A DNA stretch of 64,000 nt from Ancylostoma caninum (taxonomy: Eukaryota; Nematoda; Chromadorea; Rhabditida; Ancylostomatidae). The notes below the pieces were generated by a model. The model did no database searches. It was not told the origin of the DNA and worked only from the letters and a program-made list of their open reading frames with translations. The DNA lies in NCBI GenBank assembly GCA_037903475.1, contig JBAJFG010000347.1, positions 2,232,001-2,296,000 of the forward strand, read 5' to 3'. Positions 46,801-58,300 of the stretch are shown here, piece after piece. Every line of letters starts with the position of its first letter. Position 1 is the first letter of the stretch. The position numbers were made by a program, and so were the translations under genes.

Positions 46801-49800
46801 TTCATTCCAACTTCCTTCTATCTCAAAACTCGGCCATCTTTTGCAAGTCTGCTCAACTGGTAGCAATGAAAACCGCCTTTTTCGTAGGATTTAACAAAAT
46901 TGATCACTGCCATCGTTTTTACTATAGCGCTAAGCCTAGAAATACAGCAAAATCCGTGAGCAAAATTTCCGTGGGTGATGCCTTTAAATCTGCTGTTCAG
47001 AACACTCTGCAGCTATCGATTGGAATAATGTGCTCAACAGCTTGGAGAGAGGAAGCTGTCTGCACTTTTTATCTCAATCCATCATCTCCTAATCACTTGT
47101 AATGGGTTTTTGAAAGAAAATGGTTGCGGGGGGTCAGATAGCTGCAAAACGAAGGATGCGGACAATGGAGTGAATTCAGTCGTCTGTCAATATCCTTTCC
47201 ATGGTGAAAATAATGATGAAAACAACATTTCATACAGAGTTCACATTTTGGTATGGCAAAAAGGAGGTTCTTGCGAAGAACCACACACAACGAAAGAAGA
47301 AGTAAAATCTTTCTGGCGAAATCATCGTAAGCTGTTGCAAGTAGACGGCTGTTGAAGTTCGTAAGTACAAGATCCCGCGACTTTCGAACTCGCAAAGTCA
47401 CTGTCGTCCACTGAAAGCTAATAAGTTCGTTAGAAAGGAAAGTCATGGAAGTGGTGGGAATAAGAGGACATAGCCCAGAGATATATAATAAGTAGAAATT
47501 GCGAGATGCGCTAAGACTGATTGTATAGCGGTGTATATAAGACAGACAACATCATAGAAGTGAGGTTCGCTTCTGCTTGACATGTTGTGTTACAAATTAT
47601 TCTAAGCGTAGTACTTGCCTAAGAGTTCGGGAAAACAGTGTATGTGAAAGTCCCAAAAGACCACGATAGGGTGAAGAATATCGTCAGGGATGTTGCGGCA
47701 AGACCGAGCGGTTAGCTGCTGTAGCTGAACCACTCATACAGCCTGCCAAGATAGGTTTTTCTTTCACAGTTTTTGACGTCCTTCCCCCCCCCCCCCACCT
47801 CCCCTCCTCCCCCTTCCTTCGGCAGATTTTCTCTGGACACAAGAAGAGACTAGAAGAGAACAGATCGAAAAGTGTTCAAAGCTGCACAGGAATTTTGCAG
47901 AAAACCTTTAAAAACAGCGAGTCGAGTGACTACTTCACAATTCTAAAAAGAAGAATCAGTCAAAAATATTTATTCAAGGAGAAAATCTGAAACGTTCTGG
48001 CATCAACAGAAAGACCAAAAATGAGATATAGGAATAAGAGGACGTAACCCAGAGATATATAATAAGGAGAAATTGCGAGATACGCTAAGACTGATTGTAT
48101 AGCAGTGTATATAAGACAGGCAACATCATAGAAGTGAGGTTCGCTTCTGCTTGATATGTTGTGTTACAAATTATTCCAAGTCAGGTGTTTTTAGTGTAGG
48201 TCAACTATCATCTTCTAGTAAACAAAAAAGACTCTAAACTCCTGCCTCTAGATATTGGATGGGCCTGTTTGTAAGCTCTTGAGATAGTGATGCATTGTTA
48301 AGAGTAAGGTCTGAAGAAGATCATAAATGCCGAATTTTCACACGAAAAAAGGAACAGCGGAATTTTGTTTCGTGAGGTGAGATTTGAGGACGACAGAACT
48401 GTCGAAGCTATAAGCACCTGAAGTGCATAAGTATGTGTTACTGCATGATATTAGTCCAATTGAATTGAGAAAAATATGAAGAAATAGATTTTGCAGAAGT
48501 CGTAAACATTCGCAACGTGCGTGGACAGACAGCTCTTCATAATGCTGTTCGAGCCGGCGATCCAGATAGTGTTCACTACCTGTTGAGTCACGGAGCTGCC
48601 ACCAACATTGTCGACAACCACAAAAACACGGTAAAATTTGTGGTTCTCAGCATTCAATGAGGGGGAAGATTTGTCCAGTATTTCAGGTTGTTCACTACCT
48701 TGCTGACGCATACAATGAGGCCATCTTCAAAGAAATTCTTGAGGCTCCAGCGTCAAGCGAAAGCGACTTCAACGCATTGAATGAGGAGGGATTCACCCCA
48801 CTTCACCTGGCTGTGAGGAGGTACATAAGCGATCCAAATTCGCTTCATGGTTTGAGGTCTTTAGCTGTAAATCCGGTTTAGATATTTAAGGTCATTTAGA
48901 AGCTTCAGAAGGCTAATTTCTCCTAAATAAATCTGCCCTACATTTTCAGGCTAAAATTGAGCCTGATCGAGATGCTTCTGGAAGGTGGTGCCGCTGTTAA
49001 CGCGGCCGACCATGCTTCACGTACTGCTCTGCTACATGCTGTAAATATGAATGACGTTGAAATTGTTCAATTTCTCTTAAGTGTGAGTGTTTCATATCAA
49101 TACTGATACATCTTGAAATGTAGCAAAATCCTTCCCTAGGTGTACCCCAATCGCTTGCGATGGGATTCATGAGTGTTCCTTAATGGAAGATTGTGACGAA
49201 TCCGCTCCACTAATATGAAGAAGTTCAAAAATGGGTATAATCGGTTAGAGCGTACAAGGTGTCCATGTTCGTTTTAATTAGTGAAGTCAGAGGATAGTAA
49301 AGATCAAAGGCATATCAATTGTCTCTGAGAACCCCCCCCCCCCTGTGGAAGTACGGGTGGCTTAAAATCTCCCCTGGAATGTTCATTAATATCGCCACAT
49401 TCATATAAGTATTAACAAAGAAGTTCATGGGCCGCTTATCTGTACAAGGTGTCCATGTTCCGCCACTGTAGAAGATGTTCGAATTCTGTTCCTTAACCAT
49501 GTGTCCGTCGAAGCGCAAGACAAGCCTCCTTGGAAAACCATTTTGATGTCAAGGATTGTCATTTCGGCCAACTTGCGTTCAACAGCTCTGCTCTAAATTG
49601 GGGTCTAGTGGGCGTAATTTGATGCCTAGTTGGCTTTTTTTTGTGACCGCTCCTTGGCTATTTTCCCAGGACCCCTTATTTAGCGATTATGACGCAGTCC
49701 TCTTGAAGTTTTCTAGTGCTGCAACCATTTTCATACTTCTCTGCTCACCAAAGAAAATGTCCCTTAATTTGGTCTTCAAACACAGCTGCATTGGCAATAA

Positions 49801-52398
49801 CGGTTGACTTAATTTCTCTTCTTAAGAAGGGAGCCGATCCGAACGTCGAGGATGAGAGCGGTGAAACTCCTCTACTTCTTTGTGTAAAGACAGCCAACTA
49901 CGCTATCATGGGACTTCTCATCGATGCAGGAGCAGATCCACAGCGAAAAAATAAAAATGACACATCATTAGCCGACTGTGACGAGGAAATGGTGAAAAAG
50001 ATCGTTGCTGGAGAGAGGTAAGATTTTCTCTCAAGTTCTCTGAGGGATGGAACGAATGGTTTAGCCCGGGGAGTTAAATTTCTGAAGTTTTTCTAAACGA
50101 AAGCCTTGTCCTCAAATCACATGACCTATTCAATAATAACAAGAGCTGTGAAATAAAGTCACAAACTATACTCCTAGAATTCTTCCAGGGTCGAACTGCC
50201 CACTAAAGAAATTCCGCCATCTGCACCATCTGACTTGAACACCACTCGTTCCCCACTGTTTGGTCGATCACTACCTAGTCTCAATGTAAATCAAAATTCT
50301 GCTTCTACACGACTTGCACCGCCCCGTCGTACAGATCCACAAGTGGGTCAGCCATCGGAAACATCTGGAAACGGTACCTTTTCGATTCCTATATTGGTGC
50401 TTTGTGCAAAGTGATTGCTCTGATTGCTTTTTGAAAATTTTACCTTTCACCAGAAGCAGAACAGAACTACACTTCACACTCAAACGATGGCGGGGCGGAG
50501 TCTGACAATGAGTATCTGGACGACGAACCGTCGACCAGTACAGGAAGCAGGACGAAAAGAAGTAGCAGGTTCAGTAAAGGTGCTGGTGCTTCGGCGATGG
50601 AAGGTATATTGTCCAAGTAACTTAGGGGCAAGGTCCGATCCATTGAGAGTAATCCTGGGGGTTTTTTTTTTTCAAATTTGCTGCCAAACAAAGCGAATTT
50701 ACCTACATGTTTAAATTTCACCAATGCATACAGTGGGGTCCGGTTTTCAGGGTTTCAGTAGGCTTCCATAGGCTTCTACAATCTGCTTTTGACTTTTTTG
50801 AACCTATCCTAAGGCTAGCTCAGACCTTGTCCTTAAGCTGTGACTTTCTCTTGTTCTTCAACATCATTTCAGATGATATCTCTTGCCTGGATTATCTCAC
50901 TCGATTGCGACTCTCTAAACTCATGGACGAGAATTCGAAGTGGCAGCAGTTGGCAACAGTTACGTAATAAAATAGTTCAAATGGATCACTCTTTTGAGAG
51001 ACCACCAGTACTTCTTGACCTTTCTGAATCGTTTGAAAAATTTTGACATAATCTAACTTTTTACGGGTGAACAATGAAAAATTTAGGAACTCGGCTGTTC
51101 CCACATGATTGAGCTGATTTCCATTTGCTCGGATGACAGCAGCCCTACCATGATATTTTTGGATCAATTTGAGGTGAAGTATACCGTCATTTTTGTTGGA
51201 TTATTTATATCTTCAACATGTTGAACGGTGTCCAAAACTTTAAGAAATTCATTGATCGAGTGAGTAAGCTTAGATAATTTATTCAACAGCTGAATATGAG
51301 AGAAAGACCAAATAAAACCAAGTTGTGGACAAGCTTTTCTCTCGACAACTTGTCAACAAGGAGGAGAAAAAACATGTCGACAACCTTTTAGGCGGACTTT
51401 TGTCGACGAGGAAGGGCAAAACCAACTTGTCGACAAGCTTTTGGAAAAGCAAGTTTCAGATGCGATCGAATACTTGCTCGCCAAATGCTTGTCGATAAGT
51501 CGTTTTTGGGGTTCTGAGTAGTGGTAGGTGAGGATAGTGTAATGAGGTACACGCTGCAAGTCATGCGCTCGGTACCGGGTTTAAAAAGCCAAATGGCCAT
51601 GATTAGCAAACATTTTATCAGTTGAGATTAATAACATGAGTGAACGTTAACGAAATAGATTTTTAAATATATTTTTTCCGAAGTACTTCGCTCCATAACA
51701 TTTCGATTTTTCTTCTCGCTTAGAACGTGCTGGGGTTAAATTTCCTCGCTTAAAGGCAGCACCCACAAGTTTTTTTCGTCGGAATTTTAGCGTAACCTTG
51801 GGTTTTCGACCACGATAGGTACATTAGTTGATTTCATCAGAACTGACGGAGAAGCGGCTTTTGAATTCGTCTAGTTCACTGCTTTAGACCAGGTTGGTCG
51901 CGGATCAGGTGCGACAAAAAAAAATCGATAGTCCTGCCTTTTTCGTCACCTATTTTCTTGACGGTAGCAGGAAATAACGTAGTTTTGAGCCTTCTAGAGC
52001 AAAAAAAAAACAGAGGTTCGAAAATGGGAGAGTTGTCTATTCTAGTATATCTTTAGAACATGAATGCGTTTAGCGATTCAACCTGCGCAGAATTACTGGG
52101 GCCATTATCTAGGCTCCGAAACATTCAAAATTTCAGACTTGAAAATTGTCGTGGGTGCTGCCTTTAATCAAAAATCTACAAAAACACAGCTTTCAAGTTA
52201 GATTCTCTTCCTTTCTTCGTTTTCCTCCGAAACTCGATTATGATTCAATTATTTCCATTGCATTTTACCACAGAGTATATACTTACTCATAAACTTCAGC
52301 AAATGCCCGAGGCGAAAATCTCGCGGGTCCGCTCGGCGCTCAGCTCTCTGCAGGAAGAAGAATCCGTGAAACTCATCGATGAAAGATTCATCTATTAA
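43832..52398 (+). CDS. IkB / NF-kB p105-type protein: ankyrin repeats plus C-terminal death domain (5' partial)
   Basis: Eleven exons join in phase to a TAA stop: 43832-43967, 45896-45978, 48497-48630, 48687-48820, 48950-49082, 49827-50017, 50189-50373, 50454-50603, 50873-50958, 51087-51173, 52300-52398, giving 471 residues. About six ankyrin repeats follow one another: EGNTVLHISAKNSQSFALKL, GQTALHNAVRAGDPDSVHYL, NTVVHYLADAYNEAIFKEIL, GFTPLHLAVRR, SRTALLHAVNMNDVEIVQFL and GETPLLLCVKTANYAIMGLL. A Ser/Pro/acidic linker comes next (exons 50189-50603, SDNEYLDDEPSTSTGS), then a death domain (LDYLTRLRLSKLM, WQQLATELGCSHMIELI, MPEAKISRVRSALSSL). That order is typical of p105/Relish-like precursors, where the ankyrin block holds a Rel dimer in the cytoplasm. 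C. elegans has IkB-like genes but no Rel factor. The first exon here is not the start. Confidence 0.85.
44230..44651. mobile_element. TTAA-flanked MITE (piggyBac-type), copy A
   Basis: Inverted ends AGGCAGCACTCACGGAAATT / …TTTCCGTGAGTGCTGCCT sit exactly between two TTAA tetranucleotides, the target duplication of piggyBac transposons. 422 bp, no coding. It lies in the first p105-like intron. Confidence 0.75.
44911..45049. mobile_element. Short Tc1/mariner-type MITE, 139 bp
   Basis: CAGTCCTTCTCAAAAATACT with TTGCCTCACGCT at the left is mirrored at the right (AGCGTGAGGCAAGAG…GAGAAAGACTG); flanked by TA on both sides. Confidence 0.75.
45054..45362. mobile_element. TA-flanked MITE, 309 bp
   Basis: GTGGAGTCGTTTTCACAGTG at the left and CACTGTCAAAACGACTCCAC at the right, flanked by TA. 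It lies two bases from the 139-bp element, both inside the Helitron-like copy. The core is non-coding and GC-richer than its surroundings. Confidence 0.75.
46579..46983. mobile_element. TTAA-flanked MITE (piggyBac-type), copy B
   Basis: AGGCAGCACCCACGAAAATT…AATTTCCGTGGGTGATGCCT between TTAA sites; 405 bp. It is in the 45979-48496 intron of the p105-like gene. Confidence 0.75.
47456..48181. repeat. Pair of direct repeats of about 150 bp, possible miniature LTR element
   Basis: Positions 47456-47604 and 48029-48181 are over 90% alike, beginning GGAATAAGAGGAC and ending TTACAAATTATTC(T/C)AAG. Each contains GTGTATATAAGACAG, a TATA-like promoter box, followed by GAGGTTCGCTTCTGCTTGA. The 420 bp between them have no coding capacity and a poly-C tract. 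The layout suggests a TRIM (terminal repeats in miniature), but TG…CA ends and a clear target duplication are not seen. A plain segmental duplication is the alternative. Confidence 0.5.
51754..52163. mobile_element. TTAA-flanked MITE (piggyBac-type), copy C
   Basis: AGGCAGCACCCACAAG…GTCGTGGGTGCTGCCT between TTAA sites; 410 bp. It is in the last intron (51174-52299) of the p105-like gene. Confidence 0.75.
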
Positions 52399-52417
52399 AC
52401 ATCGCTTCTTATGTAAA

Positions 52418-52423
52418 AATAAA
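52418..52423 (+). terminator. Polyadenylation signal AATAAA of the p105-like gene
   Basis: AATAAA lies 20 bases after the predicted TAA, in an A+T-rich 3' flank, which supports 52398 as the true end of the gene. Confidence 0.6.
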
Positions 52424-53239
52424 GCTATTTTTAACACATCACTTCTTCATTTTCGTACTATGCAGTTGTGCACGAACACTTACGAGGGCGTTGAGTCACA
52501 TGAGGTGGCGGGAATAGAACACCGACGAGTTAAGAACGCACCTGCGTCTGTGACGTAACAGATGTGTGACCAGCGCTTTTCCACATTTCTCCCGCCGGCA
52601 ACAGTTGTTCTTCGATGACACATGCATCGCGCAATTCACCCCAGCAACCCATCTCATATCCAAGGTCGCACATGTTTTCTTCGATTTCTACAGCAGCTGT
52701 TCTATAGAAACTACTGTGCCACCTTGTTCATACCATCTCTTCTAACTCTTCCACAATTTAACACCTTTGACGAATTCCTCTTCTTCATGACGACACATAA
52801 GAACACAGTTTCCATTTGGTATGTGGTTCAGCAGGCGGGGGGGGGGGGTGGGCTGGGAAGAGGAGGGAAAATTTGGGTCTTAAGAAGGGCCGCATGTTCA
52901 CTCAGACCGACATACACAACTAAGAACATCAATTAACTTTGATTTGATAGAAGTCTCAAGCTTAATTTTTTGAAACAACGGCAGACGTTCATTGCTGACC
53001 AGGAAAGAATCATCCATCGAACAACTGTCCTCATCTTGTCTTGTGCTTGCTTTTTTTCCTGGATGTTTATTCATAAATCAGTATTCAAGCCTCTGTTCTC
53101 AGGATACCTCTAGTTACTCAAAAATTCTTTACTCAAAAAATCAAAAAATCAAAGATCGTTTGTTCAAATTCAAAGATTGCAAATGCGGCCTCCGCGTAAA
53201 AGAGCTGCCATTCATAGTAACAACTCTATCTCCATCACG

Positions 53240-55270
53240 CTAATAGTGCGTTGCACTTCGTTGATATCTGGTTAGCACTCGACTCCATACAATGTGACAG
53301 ATGAAACAACTGTCCGGTACAGCTTCGACTTGAAGCGGACCGGAATCTCCATGTCGCACAGCATTCCCAGAACCGCGCTATGCGCTCGTTCCAAGCCCTA
53401 GTCCGCCTATCAAGGTCCTCATTTGATCCGAAGCGAACATTAGTCACTTGCGTGTAGTCCATGACGTCGGCGTATGGAGTCCTCCCGTAACAGCGTCCAT
53501 TTGCTTCGGCGAATAGGAGCGATGAGCGGCTGACGCTTGATGCACGCCCATAGAGATGGGAAATTCCGCGGTTGTCGCTGCCGCCTGCACTCGATTCCCT
53601 GTTGATTCGCTGTTAATTGTACCTCTTCTTCCTCAGCGTTTTCCGTTTTGTAGGGGGTCAACTTTGCTGATTCTTTGACGCCATATTGCCCTGTCGTGCG
53701 CCTGATCGGGGCGGATCCTTGCCAGCGTGAGGTTGAGGTGCAGATTGTCAAGCCATCGTTGTTTAGATCGTCCTTTTGGTCGCTTTCCTGGCACGTCTAT
53801 ATCGAAACCAATCCTACAGACTTTGTCGCCATTGGCACGGAGAACGTGACCAAACCATCGCAGACCGCCTCACAGAGTTTGTCGACTATCGCACCTAACC
53901 CAAATCGCTGCGGTATGTCCTGGTTTCATATGCGATCCAGTTGCGTAGTGCCACCCATTCACCGCCGCAGCCTCAACTCATGACGCTGATTCGGCTTTCC
54001 ATTTCCTTGGTGACAGGCCAATATTCAGCACCATAGAGGGCTACCGGGCGTACCACTGTTCGGTAGATCTTCGACTTGAGACGGTCTGGAATGTCCTTGT
54101 CGCACAGCACACCGGTCAGTGAGCGCCACTTAAGCCACGCAGCGCTGACGCGTGCGATGGTCTCATGAGCGAGATTACCGTCTGATGAAACCATTGAGCC
54201 GAGGCATTTGAAGGTAGCGGAAATGCCATTAACTTTAATAGTGCAGGGCTCATGTTCATCTGTGGTTAGATACAGAGTCTTCTTAATGTTGAGGCGAAGG
54301 CCAAACCGTGCCTGCCGGTCACTCCACGATTGCGTCTGCCGTTCAAGTTCGCCCTTGTCTTCAGATGCTAACATTACGTCGTCGGCATAGAGCAGCGTTC
54401 AAGGCATTGGTCTCTGGAGGTAATTTCTAAGGGCGTCCATGACAACGATGAAGAGGAGAGGAGAGTGTGCTGAGCCTTGGTGTACGCCAACGGTGATGGG
54501 GAAGTCTGTCGATGTGCCAGCAGCCGCCTGTACTTTACTTCTGTGATCGCGTAAAGCATCTGCATCCACTTGAGAAGTTCTTTGCGAATGCCATGAAGTC
54601 GCAATGCGTGCCAGATTACCTCGTGCTGAACGCGATCAAAGGCCTTCTCCGGATCCAAGAAGGTTAGGTGCAACGGTCGTTTCCTCTCACGATGCTTCTC
54701 GATCAGGAGACGGGCAGTATGGATGACATCGGTAGTGCCGCATCCGGATATGAAACTGCACTGGTTGGGAGATAGTTGAACGATTTCGCAAATCCGGCGA
54801 TCAATGATACGTTCGGACATCTTCATGGTATGGGACAAAAGACGGATTGGTCTATAATTCGCGCAGTCAGCGGGGCCATCGCCCTTCCAGATAGAGGGGT
54901 GGTACTTCGCTGCCAGTCTACGGGCACCTTCTTCTCTGCTATGACCAGGTTGAAAACTCTGTCACCATTCAGTGGAGCTCCAACACTGTGACTTCCACGC
55001 TTCCGCTGCCATATCGTCTTGACCAGTCGCTTTGCCTGGCTTCATTCACTTCAGCGCAAACATGGTCTCTTCGATGCTGATCGGCTGCATCGGTCCAAAA
55101 GAGGGCGGAACTTTTGGAATGGATGTACAAATTCTTCCGTTGAGAGCTTCTCGAAATAATCCCTCCACCACTGCGTCGCCATCTTGCGATCTATCAAAGT
55201 TGGCCTTCTTCGTCGTTGCGCCGTGGAACTTTTCGGCGTCGGCTGCTTGGCGCTGACGCGACTTTGCAGT
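53240..55270 (-). mobile_element. RTE-type non-LTR retrotransposon remnant
   Basis: On the minus strand the reverse transcriptase reads in order, with frameshifts: WWRDYFEKLSTEEF (about 55170), EKKVPVDWQ (54930), SHTMKMSERIIDRRI and NQCSFISGCGTTDVIHTARL (54838-54720), the catalytic FLDPEKAFDRVQHEVIW (about 54650), LLYADDVMLAS (about 54380), FGLRLNIKKTLYLTTD (54300) and LCDKDIPDRLKSKIYRTVVR (54100). The 3' part continues to about 53640. A second fragment of the same region (LCDMEIPVRFKSKLYRTVVS) follows at 53390-53240, so two pieces are fused. Stops and shifts make it inactive. Confidence 0.85.
53973..54838 (-). pseudogene. RTE reverse transcriptase core, broken by a frameshift near 54400
   Basis: Two long frames, 54374-54838 and 53973-54374, cover fingers, palm and thumb. 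The first catalytic box is FLDPEKAFD, where FLDLEKAFD is usual, and the second is YADD, intact. A shift between them, with loss of the GVHQGSALSPLLF-type sequence, prevents continuous translation. Confidence 0.85.
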
Positions 55271-55900
55271 AGCTGTTAATTGTAATGAAGAAGAATTGAT
55301 TTAGTGGAAGTCTAAGAACAACGGGAAGTTTGCGTTCATCTAACAAATTTGCAGAAAAAATGCAAAAAAAAACTTTTGCATCAGCCTAACAAAATTGCTC
55401 AATTGAGATATTTCTGATCGCAAGCATGCTCTGGAGATTTGTGAAATAGCGAAAAAATTCCATCGGGAACTTCCAGTGCAGATTTTTGATGCTGTCAAAG
55501 GCACCGTCAGCCCGCAATTTGCGTGCGAAACAGCTATAAAAACCCTATTCGACAACATGTGATAAAGGGTGGTCTTGTATTCCTGACAATTACGAGATGA
55601 AAGTGCAAAATCGACTCACGATTGGTGTTTATAAGTGCACAGACCGAGGCTGTACCAAAGGTTGTATGGACGAGAAGACCTGGTCTTAGTTTTAGAGCGC
55701 ACAGTTGGCTTACATCTAATTGTAAGCCTATTGAAGGAAATGCACAGGCTGCCACTGTATAGCATTTACAAACTAGTTTCCAGATCACATTCATTCACTG
55801 GCTGCTGCGATATATTCCAGTAGAAAAGATTCTAGAAAGCAAATTTGGTGAAATTTGGCCACTACTGGTACCATCGAGTAGCCGGTATATATTGGTTTTC
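55270..55900. other. Intergenic stretch, nothing recognised
   Basis: Several chance frames on both strands; no splice-supported exon and no repeat. Confidence 0.4.
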
Positions 55901-55904
55901 GAAC

Positions 55905-56100
55905 TTTTTTTGGAATATTTGAATATATTCCAACTTTTCGAATTGTGCGAATATCCGAATAATCGAATATTTTAACTTTTCAAGTAATTCGAATACTCGA
56001 ATAATCGAATATTTTAACTTTTCAAATAATTCGAATACTCGAATAATCGAATATTTCAACTTTTCGACTTATTCGAATATTCGAACAAAGAAAATTTCGA
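55905..56100. repeat. Short tandem repeat of TCGAATATT(TT)AACTTTTC units
   Basis: Units of about 42-45 bp with GAATAATCGAATATTTTAAC and AATTCGAATACTC recur four times. The consensus is nearly palindromic (CGAATATTCG), so single strands could fold. A related short cluster lies at 58195-58300. Confidence 0.8.
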
Positions 56101-56810
56101 ATTATCGGATAAATGGGTAGCATTGCTTCAGAAATGGTTTTGAGATGCATTAATTCATAGAAAATAGGTCAAACAGTCTTGTCATATGCGAAGAAATAGA
56201 AATACACGTTTTCAAATTAACAGTTCTGGTGATGTACGTTTAAAGCAAAGTCCCATCTCATTTTCGTATCTATCTAAAAATATTGGGATGGAGAATAAAT
56301 TCCTGCGGTTTTTCATAAGCATAGAAACCATTACTTTCCATGAACAATGTCAATCACACTAAATGGGTTGCGAAGCTCTCTGCCTCTTCTATCAATGCTG
56401 GCAGGAATCCTGTGGTGTCGGCAATGATAAAAATCCTCCACATTCTTGCTCGTTGTTTTGGTGAAATTTGCGCAGAGGAATTAAGCACACCGAATGTGAA
56501 CGACCACCCCATTTCGGGCATTTTAGGAATTTCGAAGGAACGCATTAGCTAGACGTGAATATTGTCAAGAGTTAGCACAAGTGGTGACTTCTTACGTTTT
56601 ACTCTTTCTTACGTTTTAAGCAACTCTAGTGGATATTTTCCTCCATGTCTCACAGGCTGGGCTGCCAGAACGAAAAGGAACTTCAAAGACAAATTTGCCC
56701 TGTCCAAATCGGGTATACCATACCTGTGCTGTCTTTCCAATAGTAAAGCTTCCTCTGCAGACGTTATTGATATCTCTAGCCACTTAAACTACATTTGATC
56801 CACCATTGCA

Positions 56811-56907
56811 GCCGAACGGCAGCCGATTGCGGGGAGGTTCAGTCTTGTCGACTTGGAGGGTCACATTTCATGCAGTAGAAAACAGGGTGCATCGATTTCT
56901 GTTGCCG
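56811..56907 (+). CDS. Candidate exon, unidentified
   Basis: A CCATTGCAG acceptor and a GTTGCCG|GTAAAG donor bound 97 bp that is open in two frames (AERQPIAGRFSLVDLEGHIS, or RGGSVLSTWRVTFHAVENRV). Frame and neighbours could not be fixed, so this is only a splice-bounded open segment. Confidence 0.2.
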
Positions 56908-57459
56908 GTAAAGAGCACATCAAGATCTACAAAAGGACCGTGAGGCAAATTAAGCGATGTTCAAATCACCATGAAAAAAAAAACAAATTCGAAAAAGAAA
57001 CCGCACTAACTTATTCCCCAACCCAATATCTAAACTATCAACAGATTTTTGGTTTCCTTGACACGCTGTTCACAGAATGTTCCAAGGTGCCTTTTGACCC
57101 GTCTTTCAGGACGGTGTCTGTAACACTCTGCTGGACAATGCTCTTACCCCGTCTTTAGTTTTTGTTCCGTCGTGCTTCTCGCGTCACTATACCCTCTTCT
57201 CTGGAATCACGAATTAAGACAAGCAAGTAAAGCTGTTAACCTTGAAAAAAAAGTAGCAGAGAATGTCATTATGGACTACTCAAGATTGGTGTTAATGGGA
57301 TATCAATGCACCTGTGCCGGACGCAAGGAGACGCCTATCCCCCCCCCCCTCCTCCAAGAATGTGACCCTTTTTTTAGATCACTTTGCAAAATAGATTATA
57401 AGTTTGTATTAACTTATTTTGGATTGTTCATTTTTTGAATCATTTTTATTGAGTATTCC

Positions 57460-57550
57460 ATATTTATTATATTCTCCACCCGCGTCCCCAAAGTGGCGGA
57501 GGCCTCAATTTCCTCCCATCTTCCCCCCCCCCCCGCCTTCTCGACCACTG
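57460..57550. repeat. Copy of a dispersed repeat with a poly-C tract
   Basis: CCCCAAAGTGGCGGAGGCCT, then TTTCCTCCC and a C-run, then a purine-poor tail. Similar copies occur at 17160-17240, 27115-27190 and, more diverged, 16905-16990. Confidence 0.6.
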
Positions 57551-58194
57551 TCTGCGTCCACTTGCTGCACACATAAATGTACCTGTGGTAGATGCAAACG
57601 TAATCAGCAATCAATCAATATACAATCTTTCATTCTAATGCTCGTGCTATTATGGTAGTGATTCATCGAGCTTCCTGTGGAAGGAATTATCTGCAACCGA
57701 GTCGAAATTCGCACAACGCACCCCCGCCATATGTTCCCATCGTGTTTCAACAAAGAAATCAACTTCATTTCTGTCTCCGACCTCCGTAAATGATAAAACT
57801 GATATCGTTTAGTTTTGTCTTATACGATGTTGGTGACCGCCTACTTCTTTCACATTCGCGTACCTCCACGTAAATTGGCTTTGAGCGTTTCGAATTGTAC
57901 TATAATCTTTTGAATTCAGCCGTGCAGTAAGCCGGAAGAGGAGGTACCATTACAAGTTTGCAGGTGATAATATGAGCCTCTGTTATGTAATTTGAAACGA
58001 GTCAGGCTCGTCTCTCCCAGGGTCCTGTCAGTACTGATTCTACCATTAAGCAATTAAAGAAAAAGAATAAATGAATAATGATGCATGCTCGTCGTTTGCA
58101 ATCAGTCATGATGACTCGATTGCTGAGGGTAAATCATAATATGAAATCCGTGAATCTTGGCATTTTTATCACTAAACCGATTATTTGAGTCACG

Positions 58195-58300
58195 GATGCT
58201 CGAATATTCGAATAGTCGAATATTTCAACTCTTTGAATTATTCGAATATTAGAATAACAAAAATTTTGAAGTATTCGAGTATTCGTTCGAATACCAATGT
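58195..58300. repeat. CGAATATTCG repeat cluster, second site
   Basis: TCGAATATTCGAATAGTCGA and TTGAATTATTCGAATATTAG repeat within 100 bp; same family as the cluster at 55905. Confidence 0.7.
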
